Below are positions 47,614 through 58,733 of a DNA stretch of 64,000 nt, piece after piece. The DNA comes from JBFMCT01 sp046565765. GTDB lineage: Bacteria > Actinomycetota > Acidimicrobiia > Acidimicrobiales > AC-14. The translations under genes were made by a program, and so were the position numbers. The notes under the pieces were generated by a model. That model had not been told where the DNA came from. It saw only the letters and a program-made list of their open reading frames with translations, and searched no databases. The stretch lies in the NCBI GenBank assembly GCA_046565765.1, contig JBKHXX010000094.1, positions 124,001-188,000 of the forward strand. The letters are read 5' to 3'. How positions within the stretch are numbered: position 1 is the stretch's first letter; each line of letters begins with the position of its first letter.

Positions 47614-49218
47614 ATGCGTAAGCGTTGTTCGGTGGCTGCGGCGGTGGTGGTGCTGGCTCTGGCGGGAGCGGCGTGTTCGTCCGAGGAGGCGGACGGGCCG
47701 GCCGAGGTGGCCGCCAACGTCCAGGTCAACAAGTTCGACCGGGAGATCCCGCTCAACCGGCTCAACGAAGGCCCGGCGGTGCTGATCGACAAGGACGATC
47801 CCGACCTGGTCTACCTCGGCAACACCGAGATGACCTCGGGCCAGTGCCGGTTCCACGTGTCGACCGACCGGGGGGCGAACTGGCGGGAGGAGAGCGCGCC
47901 CGAGCTCCAGCCCTTCACCCGCAACTGCGCCCAGGGCTCGGCCACCTCGCAGAACCTCCGCCAGGAGCTCCAGCAGGGCCCCGACGGCACCATCTACAAC
48001 GTCTTCCAGGCCAACTCGCCCGACCGCAACGGGAGCCGCAGCGTGATGCTGGGCCGCTCCTCCGACGGCGGCCGGTCGTGGAAGACGGTGCCCATCGACC
48101 CCGGCAAGATCGCCCCCGAGCCGGGTGTGGAGATGGAGGTCAACTTCGAGGGCCACATCGCCCTCGACCCCGACAACCCCCGCCGCATCTACGCCATGTG
48201 GCGGCGGTCGTTCAACCGCTACCCGAACCCGCCCGGGAACCCCCCGACGCGGCCCATGTTCTCCGTCTCCGAGGACGGGGGCGACACGTGGGCGCCGCCG
48301 GTCGTGATGTTCGAGAAGAACTCGGGCTTCGACGGTCCCCGCCCGATCGTGGTCAGGGGCCAGCTCTACGCCTTCTACCGGGAGTCGGCGCCGCCCAACC
48401 CCGGTCCCAACGACCCGCCGCTGCCCGAGCCGCCCACCACCAAGCTGTTCGCCGCCATCTCGCCCGACGGGGGGCGCACCTGGCCCGAGCACGTGGAGAT
48501 CGCCCGTGCCCAGGACGCGGCCGAGCCCATCCCCGCCTACGACCCCACCCGCGACCAGTTCTACGTCGTCTGGCACGACAACCGGGACCAGGAGCTGGAC
48601 GCCTACTTCTCGGTCTCCAAGGACGGCCGGAACTGGGCGCCGCCCAAGCTGCTCAACGACGACCCCCGGGGCACGCGGGTGGGTCAGCACTACCCGCAGA
48701 TCGCGGTCAGCCCGAACGGCCGCGTCGACGTGGCCTGGTACGACTGGCGGGACGACCCCTTCCCCCCGCCCACCGTGGGCACCGGCCAGACCTTGAGCCT
48801 GTTCTCCAACCGGGGGAAGATGGCCAGCGTCTACATGACCACGTCACGCGACGGGGGCCAGACCTGGACTCGCAACGTCAAGGTCAACGACACGCCCATC
48901 GACCGCACCATCGGATCGTGGATCAACAACATCGACGTGTTGGCGCCCATCGCCCTCGACTCCGACGACGAGGGCGTGGTCATCGCCTGGTCCGACACGC
49001 GCAACGGCAACTCGCTGAGCCAGGCGCAGGACATCTACACCGCCACCATCGACTTCGGGGCGGCCGCCACCCGCCGGGTGACGAGCCTGCAGGCCGGTCT
49101 GGCCGGGGGGCTGTTCGGCCTGGGCCTGGCCATGTGCCTGGCCGTGTTCCTGGTCCGCCGCCAGCGGCCGCCCGCTCCCGAGCGGAGCCACGACCGGGCC
49201 CAGGAGCCGGTCGGCTAG
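47614..49218 (+). CDS. Asp-box (sialidase/BNR-like) lipoprotein with C-terminal span
   Basis: The 534-residue protein has a lipoprotein signal (VAAAVVVLALAGAAC) and at least five Asp boxes: STDRGANW, SSDGGRSW, SEDGGDTW, SPDGGRTW and SRDGGQTW. These mark a beta-propeller like sialidases or other glycan-binding proteins. A C-terminal hydrophobic stretch (LQAGLAGGLFGLGLAMCLAV) and basic tail suggest a second anchor. The catalytic Tyr, Glu and Arg triad of true sialidases cannot be verified by eye. GGAGGGGGAGGGG lies upstream of ATG 47614. Surface binding or degradation of polysaccharide is a reasonable guess. Confidence 0.85.
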   Translation: MRKRCSVAAAVVVLALAGAACSSEEADGPAEVAANVQVNKFDREIPLNRLNEGPAVLIDKDDPDLVYLGNTEMTSGQCRFHVSTDRGANWREESAPELQPFTRNCAQGSATSQNLRQELQQGPDGTIYNVFQANSPDRNGSRSVMLGRSSDGGRSWKTVPIDPGKIAPEPGVEMEVNFEGHIALDPDNPRRIYAMWRRSFNRYPNPPGNPPTRPMFSVSEDGGDTWAPPVVMFEKNSGFDGPRPIVVRGQLYAFYRESAPPNPGPNDPPLPEPPTTKLFAAISPDGGRTWPEHVEIARAQDAAEPIPAYDPTRDQFYVVWHDNRDQELDAYFSVSKDGRNWAPPKLLNDDPRGTRVGQHYPQIAVSPNGRVDVAWYDWRDDPFPPPTVGTGQTLSLFSNRGKMASVYMTTSRDGGQTWTRNVKVNDTPIDRTIGSWINNIDVLAPIALDSDDEGVVIAWSDTRNGNSLSQAQDIYTATIDFGAAATRRVTSLQAGLAGGLFGLGLAMCLAVFLVRRQRPPAPERSHDRAQEPVG

Positions 49219-49226
49219 CTCAGGGG

Positions 49227-49568
49227 TCAGGTGGGCGAGGCGAGGCCCTCCACCTGCACCACCGTGTCGAAGCCCGACATCTGGAGCAGCCGGGCCGTGT
49301 TGGGCGAGGGCGCCCGTACGACCAGGTCGCCACCGCGGCCCCGCAGCTCCTTGACGCCCACGATGAGGGCGTGGAGGCCGGTGGAGTCGATGAAGTCGGT
49401 GTCGGCCATGTCGACGATCACCTGGTTGGCGCCGTCGGTGGCGAGCTGGAGGAGGCGCGACTCGAGCTCGGGTGCGGTCTGCAGGTCGAGCTCGCCGGTC
49501 ACCCGGACGACCGCAGTCGTGCCCGCGTTGTCGACGTTGAGGCGGAAGGCTCGGGGAATGCCGTTCAT
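49227..49568 (-). CDS. STAS-domain anti-anti-sigma factor
   Basis: The 113-residue protein has the STAS fold of SpoIIAA/RsbV. TGELDLQTAPELESRLLQ is near residues 25-42 and the phosphorylation motif is DFIDSTGLHALI near residue 62, with Ser then Thr. In partner-switching systems a kinase phosphorylates this Ser to release a sigma factor. An RsbW-like kinase lies at 53486-53947, some 4 kb away, so the two may work together. It is convergent with the lipoprotein gene upstream. The divergent gap to dnaE2 is 132 bp. Confidence 0.9.
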   Translation of the reverse strand: MNGIPRAFRLNVDNAGTTAVVRVTGELDLQTAPELESRLLQLATDGANQVIVDMADTDFIDSTGLHALIVGVKELRGRGGDLVVRAPSPNTARLLQMSGFDTVVQVEGLASPT

Positions 49569-49674
49569 TGGTCCCGTCCGGATCGAGGCGTACTGGCGTC
49601 AGCGGGACGATCTTTAGGCGCCCGCCGATGGGCTGGCGCTTCAACCCCGGGGCCATTCTCGCGCATTGCGCAAG

Positions 49675-49688
49675 CGAACATCTGTTCG
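49675..49688 (+). promoter_or_regulatory. LexA-type (SOS) box of dnaE2
   Basis: CGAACATCTGTTCG matches the CGAAC-N4-GTTCG core perfectly and ends 12 bp before the dnaE2 GTG. An adjacent self-complementary GCGCATTGCGC (49661-49671) lies just upstream. The box resembles the one at 42065 in sequence and position, so both mutasome halves should be induced together. Confidence 0.85.
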
Positions 49689-49700
49689 TAAGGTGGCGGG

Positions 49701-53033
<3,333 letters not shown>

Positions 53034-53073
53034 GAGGCACGATCCTTTCGGCCCGTTTCCACGTACGAACGGC

Positions 53074-53493
53074 ATGACCTCCAGCACCCTGCTCAACCGC
53101 CTCGCCACCGGCCTCCTCGTCGTGTCGTTGGGGCTGTTCGGCGCCGCCTGCGGCGACGACGACGACGAGGACACGTCCTTCTCCCAGGCCACGACGGCCA
53201 CCACCGCGACCGGCGCCACCAACGCCCCCCAGCTGACGACGGGCGCCAACACCATCAACATCCAGAACTTCGCGTTCGTGGGGATCGACGACGCCCGGTC
53301 GGCGGCCAACCAGTGGACCGTCGTCAACCAGGACAGCGCGCCGCACACGGTGAGCGCGGTGGACGGTTCGTTCGTGTGGCGGGTGGAGGGCGGCCAGACG
53401 GGCACGTTCACACACCAGCTGGCCCCGGGCAGTTACCCGATCAGATGCGACGTCCACCCCGCCCGAATGACGGGGACGCTGGTCGTCAGCTAG
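53074..53493 (+). CDS. Cupredoxin-like copper lipoprotein (second copy)
   Basis: The 139-residue protein has a lipoprotein signal (RLATGLLVVSLGLFGAAC), an Asp-rich stretch and a Thr/Ala linker. A cupredoxin domain follows, with a His in APHTVSAVDGSF, the Cys in IRCDVHPARM, the next His and the Met. All four type-1 copper ligands are recognisable. It is a shorter paralogue of the protein at 45440. The start is ATG 53074, 40 bp after dnaE2. The 3' end overlaps the convergent RsbW-like gene by 8 bp. Copper-dependent electron transfer at the cell surface is expected. Confidence 0.88.
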   Translation: MTSSTLLNRLATGLLVVSLGLFGAACGDDDDEDTSFSQATTATTATGATNAPQLTTGANTINIQNFAFVGIDDARSAANQWTVVNQDSAPHTVSAVDGSFVWRVEGGQTGTFTHQLAPGSYPIRCDVHPARMTGTLVVS

Positions 53494-53947
53494 CGCGCCC
53501 GCGGCCCCACGCCGCCAGGGGCGAGATGCGGAAGGCGACCTCGAACCACACCCGCTTGCCCCGGGGCAGGTGGTCGACGCCCCAGTCGCGCGACAGTTCG
53601 TCGACGATCCACATGCCGCGCCCACTCGGGTCGAGGGGGTCGGGGGAGCGGCGGACGGGCACGGCCGGGCTCACGTCGTAGACCTCGACGCGGACGAAGC
53701 CGCGGCCGATGCGGACCACCAGGTCCGGCCCCTCCGCGGGGTCGGCCTCGACGGATCGGGCGTGGACGAGGGCGTTGGTGACCACCTCGCTGGTGAGCAG
53801 CTCGACGGTCTCCACCGCCTTCTGGTTCACGTGGCGGTGCAGCAGCACGTCGCGCACGAACCGCCGGGCGGCCCCCACGCTCGTCGGCGACGACGGAAGC
53901 TTTGTCTTCGTCTCGATACAGCCAGAGCGTAACGGCCTCTGGCACAA
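53486..53947 (-). CDS. RsbW-like serine kinase / anti-sigma ATPase
   Basis: The 153-residue protein is a GHKL-type ATPase of the HATPase_c_2 group. SVGAARRFVRDVLLHR opens the fold, the N box is LLTSEVVTNALVHA, the G1 box is VEVYDVSPAVPV and the G2 region is DPSGRGMWIVDELS. Such proteins bind sigma factors and phosphorylate STAS antagonists. The only start upstream of the fold is a TTG at 53947, and no ribosome site is obvious. The STAS protein at 49227 is a likely partner. The cognate sigma factor is not in the window. Confidence 0.83.
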   Translation of the reverse strand: MCQRPLRSGCIETKTKLPSSPTSVGAARRFVRDVLLHRHVNQKAVETVELLTSEVVTNALVHARSVEADPAEGPDLVVRIGRGFVRVEVYDVSPAVPVRRSPDPLDPSGRGMWIVDELSRDWGVDHLPRGKRVWFEVAFRISPLAAWGRGRAS

Positions 53948-53992
53948 GGCTTGACGGTTTCAGCGGCGGTCGAGAGGGGGAGGACCGGCGCC

Positions 53993-54958
53993 ATGCCTCC
54001 CCTCACCCACGACGCCGTGGTCGTCGGAGGCGGACCGGCGGGGCTCAGTGCGGCCGCGTGGCTGGCCCGCCACCGCCGGCGGGTGGCCCTGGTGGACGGG
54101 GGCCGCCGCCGCAACCGGTGGGTGGAGCAGACCCACGGCTACCTCGGCCTCGACCCGGTCGATCCGGCCCACCTCATGGATCGCGCCCGCGCCGGGCTGC
54201 TGGCCTATCCGACCGCCGAGATCTGCGTGGGCGAGGCCGTGGCGGCGGAGATCCGTCCCGACGGCACCTTCGGGTTGAGCACGACAGCAGGCGACCTGGT
54301 GGCCCGCCGGCTGGTCCTGGCGACGGGCGTGGAGGACTCGTTCCCCGAGGTGGACGGCTTCTTCGACCACTACGGCGCCAGCGTCTTCCACTGCCCGACC
54401 TGCGACGGCTACGAGGCTCGGGACCGCCGGGTGGTCGCCTTCGGGTGGAGCGAGCACGTGGCCGGCTTCGCCCTCGACCTGTTGGACTGGGCCGCCTCGG
54501 TGACCGTCGTCACTGACGGCAGCCGCTTCCAGGGGGACGCCGCCTGCCGGGCCGCGCTCGAGCGTCACGACGTCGCCGTCCTGGAGGACGACGCGGTGGC
54601 CCTGCTGGGCCGGCGCGGCGCGCTGGAGGGGGTGCGGCTGCGGGGCGGGGAGACGGTGCCGTGTGAGCTGGCCTTCTTCTCCATCGCCCACCGGCCCCGT
54701 ACCGAGCTGGCCGTGTTCCTGGGGTGCGCCCTCACCGGCGAAGGCTGCATCGTCGTGGACGAGGACCAGCAGACCACCGTGGCGGGTGTCTACGCCTGCG
54801 GTGATGTGGTGCCCGGTCTCCAGATCGTGCAGGTGGCGGCCGCCCAGGGTGCGGTGGCGGGCGTGCGCTGCGCGCTCTCCCTTCGGGGCGAGCCGGCCGG
54901 CCCCGACGCCCCCGAGCCCGGCCCCGACGCCGGCGCGGAGCTCGGCGCCGCCGGGTAG
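53993..54958 (+). CDS. Thioredoxin-reductase-like FAD/NAD(P)-dependent oxidoreductase
   Basis: The 321-residue flavoprotein has the FAD motif VVVGGGPAGLSAAAWLARH, a redox CPTCDG motif (CxxC) near residue 135, and a late FAD motif GVYACGDVVPGLQIVQVAAA. The NAD(P)-binding Gly-rich motif is weak (VVAFGWSEHVAGFAL), so its electron donor may not be the usual NADPH. Thioredoxin reductases, alkyl hydroperoxide reductases and ferredoxin-dependent relatives share this layout. ATG 53993 is behind GGGGGAGG. It is divergent from the kinase gene and convergent with the Rieske gene. The substrate is unknown. Confidence 0.85.
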   Translation: MPPLTHDAVVVGGGPAGLSAAAWLARHRRRVALVDGGRRRNRWVEQTHGYLGLDPVDPAHLMDRARAGLLAYPTAEICVGEAVAAEIRPDGTFGLSTTAGDLVARRLVLATGVEDSFPEVDGFFDHYGASVFHCPTCDGYEARDRRVVAFGWSEHVAGFALDLLDWAASVTVVTDGSRFQGDAACRAALERHDVAVLEDDAVALLGRRGALEGVRLRGGETVPCELAFFSIAHRPRTELAVFLGCALTGEGCIVVDEDQQTTVAGVYACGDVVPGLQIVQVAAAQGAVAGVRCALSLRGEPAGPDAPEPGPDAGAELGAAG

Positions 54959-54964
54959 CTACAA

Positions 54965-55699
54965 CTACCCGGCGTCCTCCGGTGGCACCACCTGCACCAC
55001 GTACCGCCGCAGCTCAGAGGGGGCGGTGTCCCACGGCGCGAGGAACCGGCACTCGAGGGCGTCCTCCCCGGGGTCGTGGGCGGTGATGCGGACCTTCCAG
55101 CGGGGCGGGTTCTCGGGGAGGAGGCCCTCGTCCACGATCTCCAGCAGGTCGCCCACCGCCTCGACGTGCCACACGTGGCCGGGCAGCGGGTTGGTGGGGA
55201 GGCGGAGCTCGAACGTCGCCCCCTGCTTGACCCGGACGACCTTGACCGTCTCGACCGGCCCGGCCTCGTCCTCCTCGACGATGGGCTCCTCCTCCACGCC
55301 TTCGGGCGGCACCTCGAGGGCGGGGTCGTAGGTCGGGGGAGGCGGCCGCATCTGCTCGAACACCCAGATCCAGCCGTCACGCTCGCGGACGGTGTAGGTG
55401 GGCAGGTAGCCGGGCTTCAGCTTCCACAGCTTCTCGGGCCCGAACCGCTCGGTGGGGAAGACGTTGGCGCCGCTGCGGGGGTCGTAGATGTACTGGTGGC
55501 GGGGGCAGCGGATCTTGTCGTCCCACACGGTGGCGCCCTCGAGGTCGGTGCCCTGGTGGGGGCAGGAGGCTGCGAACGCCACCGCCTCCCCGTCGCTCAG
55601 CCGGGCCACCAGCACGACCGTCCGTCCGGCGGTGGCGGCGAAGATCTCTCCCGCCATCAGGTCGGCCGAGCGCACCGTCCGGTGCCAGCCGTCAGCCAT
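54965..55699 (-). CDS. Rieske [2Fe-2S] protein fused to a chagasin-like (I42) domain
   Basis: The 244-residue protein has an N-terminal Rieske domain (about residues 10-110) with cluster ligands in SCPHQGTDL and KIRCPRHQYIYD. An acidic linker (EEEPIVEEDEAG) near residues 137-148 joins it to a beta-rich domain with LRLPTNPLPGHVWHVEAVG. That motif resembles the NPTTGYxW loop of chagasin-family cysteine protease inhibitors. There is no signal peptide, so a cytoplasmic redox role is likely; the second domain may be a scaffold rather than an inhibitor. The GNAT gene overlaps its start by 8 bp. The oxidoreductase gene at 53993 is a possible redox partner. Confidence 0.8.
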   Translation of the reverse strand: MADGWHRTVRSADLMAGEIFAATAGRTVVLVARLSDGEAVAFAASCPHQGTDLEGATVWDDKIRCPRHQYIYDPRSGANVFPTERFGPEKLWKLKPGYLPTYTVRERDGWIWVFEQMRPPPPTYDPALEVPPEGVEEEPIVEEDEAGPVETVKVVRVKQGATFELRLPTNPLPGHVWHVEAVGDLLEIVDEGLLPENPPRWKVRITAHDPGEDALECRFLAPWDTAPSELRRYVVQVVPPEDAG

Positions 55700-56219
55700 G
55701 GTCGTAGGGCGATCCGGGGCTGGTCTCGTCGAGGACCAGGCCCATGACGACTGCGTCCCACAGCTCGCCGTTGCGGCGGCGGTAGTGGCGGCGCAGGCGG
55801 CCCTCCTCCACGAACCCGTGGCGCCGGTAGAGGCGCAGGGCGGCCTGGTTGTGGGGCCACACCTGCAGGGCGACCTTGTGGGCGCCCAGACCGCGAGCGG
55901 TGGCGACCGCCTCGCCGACGAGGGCCCCGCCGACGCCGCGCCCGCGCCACTCGGCGTCCACGCACATGCCGATGTCGGCCACGCCGTAGCCTGCCACCGA
56001 CAGCGTGAGCATGCCCACGACCTGCTCGCCCTCCTCGGCGACCAGCAGGGCGGCGTGGTCGCCGGCCAGGGCGGCGAGGAACCGCTCCCGCCGCTCGAGC
56101 CGGTCGAGGGGTGGCTCGGTCCCCAGCCACCGGCCCTCGTCGACGACCCGGGCGAACAGGTCGACGCACGCGTCCACGTCGCCGACCGTGCTGGCCCGCA
56201 CCCTCCGGGCGTTCACCAC
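55692..56219 (-). CDS. GNAT family N-acetyltransferase
   Basis: The 175-residue protein has the GNAT acetyl-CoA motif ADIGMCVDAEWRGRGVGGALV (Q/RxxGxG/A) and the late LYRRHGFVEEGRLRRHYRRR, a RimI/RimJ-like ending. GNAT enzymes transfer acetyl groups to proteins, antibiotics or small amines; the acceptor here is not apparent. It starts with a GTG and overlaps both neighbours by 7-8 bp (SDR upstream, Rieske downstream), so the three genes form one transcript. The final DHG-containing tail is short. Confidence 0.88.
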   Translation of the reverse strand: MVNARRVRASTVGDVDACVDLFARVVDEGRWLGTEPPLDRLERRERFLAALAGDHAALLVAEEGEQVVGMLTLSVAGYGVADIGMCVDAEWRGRGVGGALVGEAVATARGLGAHKVALQVWPHNQAALRLYRRHGFVEEGRLRRHYRRRNGELWDAVVMGLVLDETSPGSPYDHG

Positions 56220-57004
56220 ATGTGCCGCGTCGCCACCCTGAGCACCCGGCGGGTGACGGCCCAGGGCGACAGGCGGGAAGACAGGGCGAGGGCCCGGTAG
56301 TGCAGCCCCGGCACCACCTCGGCCTGCCCGCGCTCAAGGGCGTCGAGGGCCCGCTCGGCGACCGCCTCGGCCGTCATCCACACCGGGCCCGGGATGAGGC
56401 TGCGCTCGAAGCCGGTGTGGTCGTGGAACTCCGACGTGGTGAAGCCGGGCAGCACGAGCAGGGCCTGCACGCCCGTGCCCTTCAACTCGTCCTCGACGGC
56501 CCGGGTCATCGTCGTGACGAACGCTTTGGACGCCGAGTAGGTGGCCCACAGCGGGATGGGCTGGTGGCCGGCGATGGACGACACGTTGACCACCGCGCCC
56601 GTCCCCCGCTCGATCATGCCCGGCAGGGCCGTCCGGGTGAGCCGCAGGACGGCCACCACGTTCACCTGCACCTGCCGTTCCTCGTCGTCGACCGGGAGGG
56701 TGGCCAGGCGACCCTGGGCGCCGAAGCCGGCCGAGTTGACCAGCACGTCCACCGGCCGGGAGGCGTCGGCCAGGCGGGCCTCGACCGGTCCGCGCTGGTC
56801 GGGGTCGCCCAGGTCTGCGGCCAGCACTTCGACGGTGCGGCCGTGCGTCGAGCGCAGCTCATCGGCGAGCGCCTCGAGGCGGTCCTGGCGGCGCGCGACG
56901 GCCACGATGTCGAGGCCCCGGCGGGCCAGCCCGACGGCGAAGGCGCGCCCGATCCCGCTTGAAGCGCCGGTGACCAGCGCCGTGCGCCACGACGTCGGCC
57001 GCAT
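56213..57004 (-). CDS. Short-chain dehydrogenase/reductase
   Basis: The 263-residue SDR has the cofactor motif VTGASSGIGRAFA, LNSAGFG-like VNSAGFGAQG, catalytic Ser in VNVSSIAGHQ and the YxxxK motif ATYSASKAF. The Asn, Ser, Tyr and Lys tetrad is complete. The basic residues ARRQDR after the second strand suggest NADP(H). Oxidation or reduction of a hydroxyl or keto group is expected; the substrate is unknown. It is the first gene of a minus-strand unit with the GNAT and Rieske genes. The upstream 124-bp gap is shared with the amt operon on the other strand. Confidence 0.9.
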   Translation of the reverse strand: MRPTSWRTALVTGASSGIGRAFAVGLARRGLDIVAVARRQDRLEALADELRSTHGRTVEVLAADLGDPDQRGPVEARLADASRPVDVLVNSAGFGAQGRLATLPVDDEERQVQVNVVAVLRLTRTALPGMIERGTGAVVNVSSIAGHQPIPLWATYSASKAFVTTMTRAVEDELKGTGVQALLVLPGFTTSEFHDHTGFERSLIPGPVWMTAEAVAERALDALERGQAEVVPGLHYRALALSSRLSPWAVTRRVLRVATRHMW

Positions 57005-57040
57005 GGCCCGACCCTACCTGGGCCCGCACGACACAAACTG

Positions 57041-57056
57041 TTAACGATCGGGAAAC
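57041..57056 (+). promoter_or_regulatory. GlnR-like half-site upstream of amt
   Basis: TTAAC-N6-GAAAC fits the actinobacterial GlnR half-box (gTnAC-n6-GaAAC) at every conserved position but the first. It lies 73 bp before the amt start, a normal distance for a nitrogen-regulated operon. I see only one clear half-site; full boxes usually have two. Confidence 0.4.
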
Positions 57057-57128
57057 ACACCCGACAGCATCCACTCGTACGGTCCACTCACCGGCCGTCA
57101 CACGAACGGCACGAGAGTGGGAGGGTGA

Positions 57129-58397
57129 ATGGAAATCGACTCAGGCAATACCGCCTGGGTACTGGCGTCGGCGGCGCTGGTTCTCTTCATGACGCCCGGG
57201 CTGGCCTTCTTCTACGGGGGCATGGTCCGCTCCAAGAACGTGCTCGGCATGCTCATGCAGAACTTCTTCGCCATGGGACTGGTCAGCGTGTTGTGGGCGC
57301 TGTTCGTGTTCAGCCTCGCCTTCGGGGACGGCGGCCGATTCATCGGCAACTTCGACATGGCGGGGCTCACCGACCTCGGTCGTGAAGGGTTCGAGCTGCC
57401 CGGCTACGAAGGCCTCCTCACCATCCCTCCCCTCGTCTTCTGCGCCTTCCAGCTGATGTTCGCCATCATCACTCCGGCCCTTTTCACCGGCGCCACCGCC
57501 GACCGCATGAAGTTCGCGGGCTACGTGGTGTTCCTCGGGCTGTGGGTCGTCCTCGCCTACGCCCCGGTTGCGCACTGGGTGTTCAGCCCCCTTGGCTGGC
57601 TGTTCGACCTCGGCGCCCTGGACTTCGCCGGCGGCGCCGTCGTCCACATCAACGCCGGCGTGGCGGCCCTTGTGCTGGTCCTCGTCCTCGGACGGCGACG
57701 AGGGTGGCCGCAGGAGGCGATGCCACCGCATGCCCTGCCGTGGACCCTGCTCGGCTCGGGGATCCTGTGGTTCGGATGGTTCGGGTTCAACGCCGGCTCG
57801 GCCCTGGCGGCCGACGGCATCGCCGCCCAAGCCTTCATGAACACGCACCTGGCGGCGGCCGCCGGCATGCTCGGATGGCTGATCGTGGAGAAGGCCAAGA
57901 GCGGCCACGCCACCACGCTGGGCGCGGCCTCCGGTCTGGTCGCCGGCCTGGTGGCCATCACGCCCTGCGCCGGCTTCGTTGGAGGGGTGGCGCCCCTTCT
58001 CATCGGGTTCATCGCCGGCGTGGTGTGCTTCCTCGCCATCCAGCTGAAGTTCAAGCTGAACTACGACGACTCCCTCGACGTCATCGCCGTGCACCTGGTG
58101 GGCGGGCTCGTGGGCACGCTGCTTCTCGGCCTCTTCGCCGACAGCGCCGTCAACGCCGCCGCTGCCGACGGCCTGCTCTTCGGCGGAGGCGCCGGGCTGC
58201 TGGGCAAGCAGTTCGTCGCCGCCGGCGCCACCATCGCCTGGTCCGGCATCGTCAGCCTCATCCTGGCCAAGGTCATCGATGCGACAATCGGCCTGCGGGT
58301 CACCCCCGAGCAGGAGGCCGAGGGTCTCGACCTGTCACAACACGCAGAGAACGCCTACACGGGTGACCTGGGCGCGATGGAAAGGGTTGGCCGATGA
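57129..58397 (+). CDS. amt: Ammonium transporter
   Basis: The 422-residue membrane protein is an Amt channel, which moves ammonium across the membrane. It opens with WVLASAALVLFMTPGLAFFYGGM, the standard first span. The twin-histidine pore is represented by GAVVHINAGVAAL and DVIAVHLVGGLVGT. About eleven hydrophobic segments are visible, and the tail ends DLSQHAENAYTG, the site where P-II proteins bind. The stop overlaps the P-II start as ATGA. GAGGGTGA precedes ATG 57129. Together with glnK and glnD this is the standard actinobacterial nitrogen operon. Confidence 0.95.
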   Translation: MEIDSGNTAWVLASAALVLFMTPGLAFFYGGMVRSKNVLGMLMQNFFAMGLVSVLWALFVFSLAFGDGGRFIGNFDMAGLTDLGREGFELPGYEGLLTIPPLVFCAFQLMFAIITPALFTGATADRMKFAGYVVFLGLWVVLAYAPVAHWVFSPLGWLFDLGALDFAGGAVVHINAGVAALVLVLVLGRRRGWPQEAMPPHALPWTLLGSGILWFGWFGFNAGSALAADGIAAQAFMNTHLAAAAGMLGWLIVEKAKSGHATTLGAASGLVAGLVAITPCAGFVGGVAPLLIGFIAGVVCFLAIQLKFKLNYDDSLDVIAVHLVGGLVGTLLLGLFADSAVNAAAADGLLFGGGAGLLGKQFVAAGATIAWSGIVSLILAKVIDATIGLRVTPEQEAEGLDLSQHAENAYTGDLGAMERVGR

Positions 58398-58732
58398 AGC
58401 TCGTGACCGCCATCGTCAAGCCGTTCAAGATCGACGACGTCAAGGAAGCCCTGCGGGGGCTCGGCGTGCAGGGGATGACCGTCTCCGAGGTCCGGGGCTT
58501 CGGTCGCCAGCGGGGGCACACCGAGGTCTACCGGGGGGCCGAGTACACGGTGGATTTCGTGCCCAAGGTGCGGGTGGAGATCGTCGCCGACGACGCCGAC
58601 GCCGCCCGCATCGTCGACGCCATCGTGACCGCCGCCCGCACCGACAAGATCGGGGACGGGAAGGTGTGGGTGACCAACGTGGACGACCTCGTCCGCATCC
58701 GCACCGGTGAGAAGGGCGCCGACGCGTTGTGA
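58394..58732 (+). CDS. glnK: P-II nitrogen regulator
   Basis: P-II proteins read ATP/ADP and 2-oxoglutarate and regulate Amt and other targets. The 112-residue product has the signature MKLVTAIVKPFKIDDVK and the T-loop HTEVYRGAEYTVDFVPK, with Tyr51 as modification site. The C-signature DKIGDGKVWVTNVDDLVRI is also present. In actinobacteria this Tyr is adenylylated by GlnD, encoded 1 bp downstream. The start overlaps the amt stop. I call it glnK for its linkage to amt. Confidence 0.96.
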   Translation: MKLVTAIVKPFKIDDVKEALRGLGVQGMTVSEVRGFGRQRGHTEVYRGAEYTVDFVPKVRVEIVADDADAARIVDAIVTAARTDKIGDGKVWVTNVDDLVRIRTGEKGADAL

Positions 58733-58733
58733 C

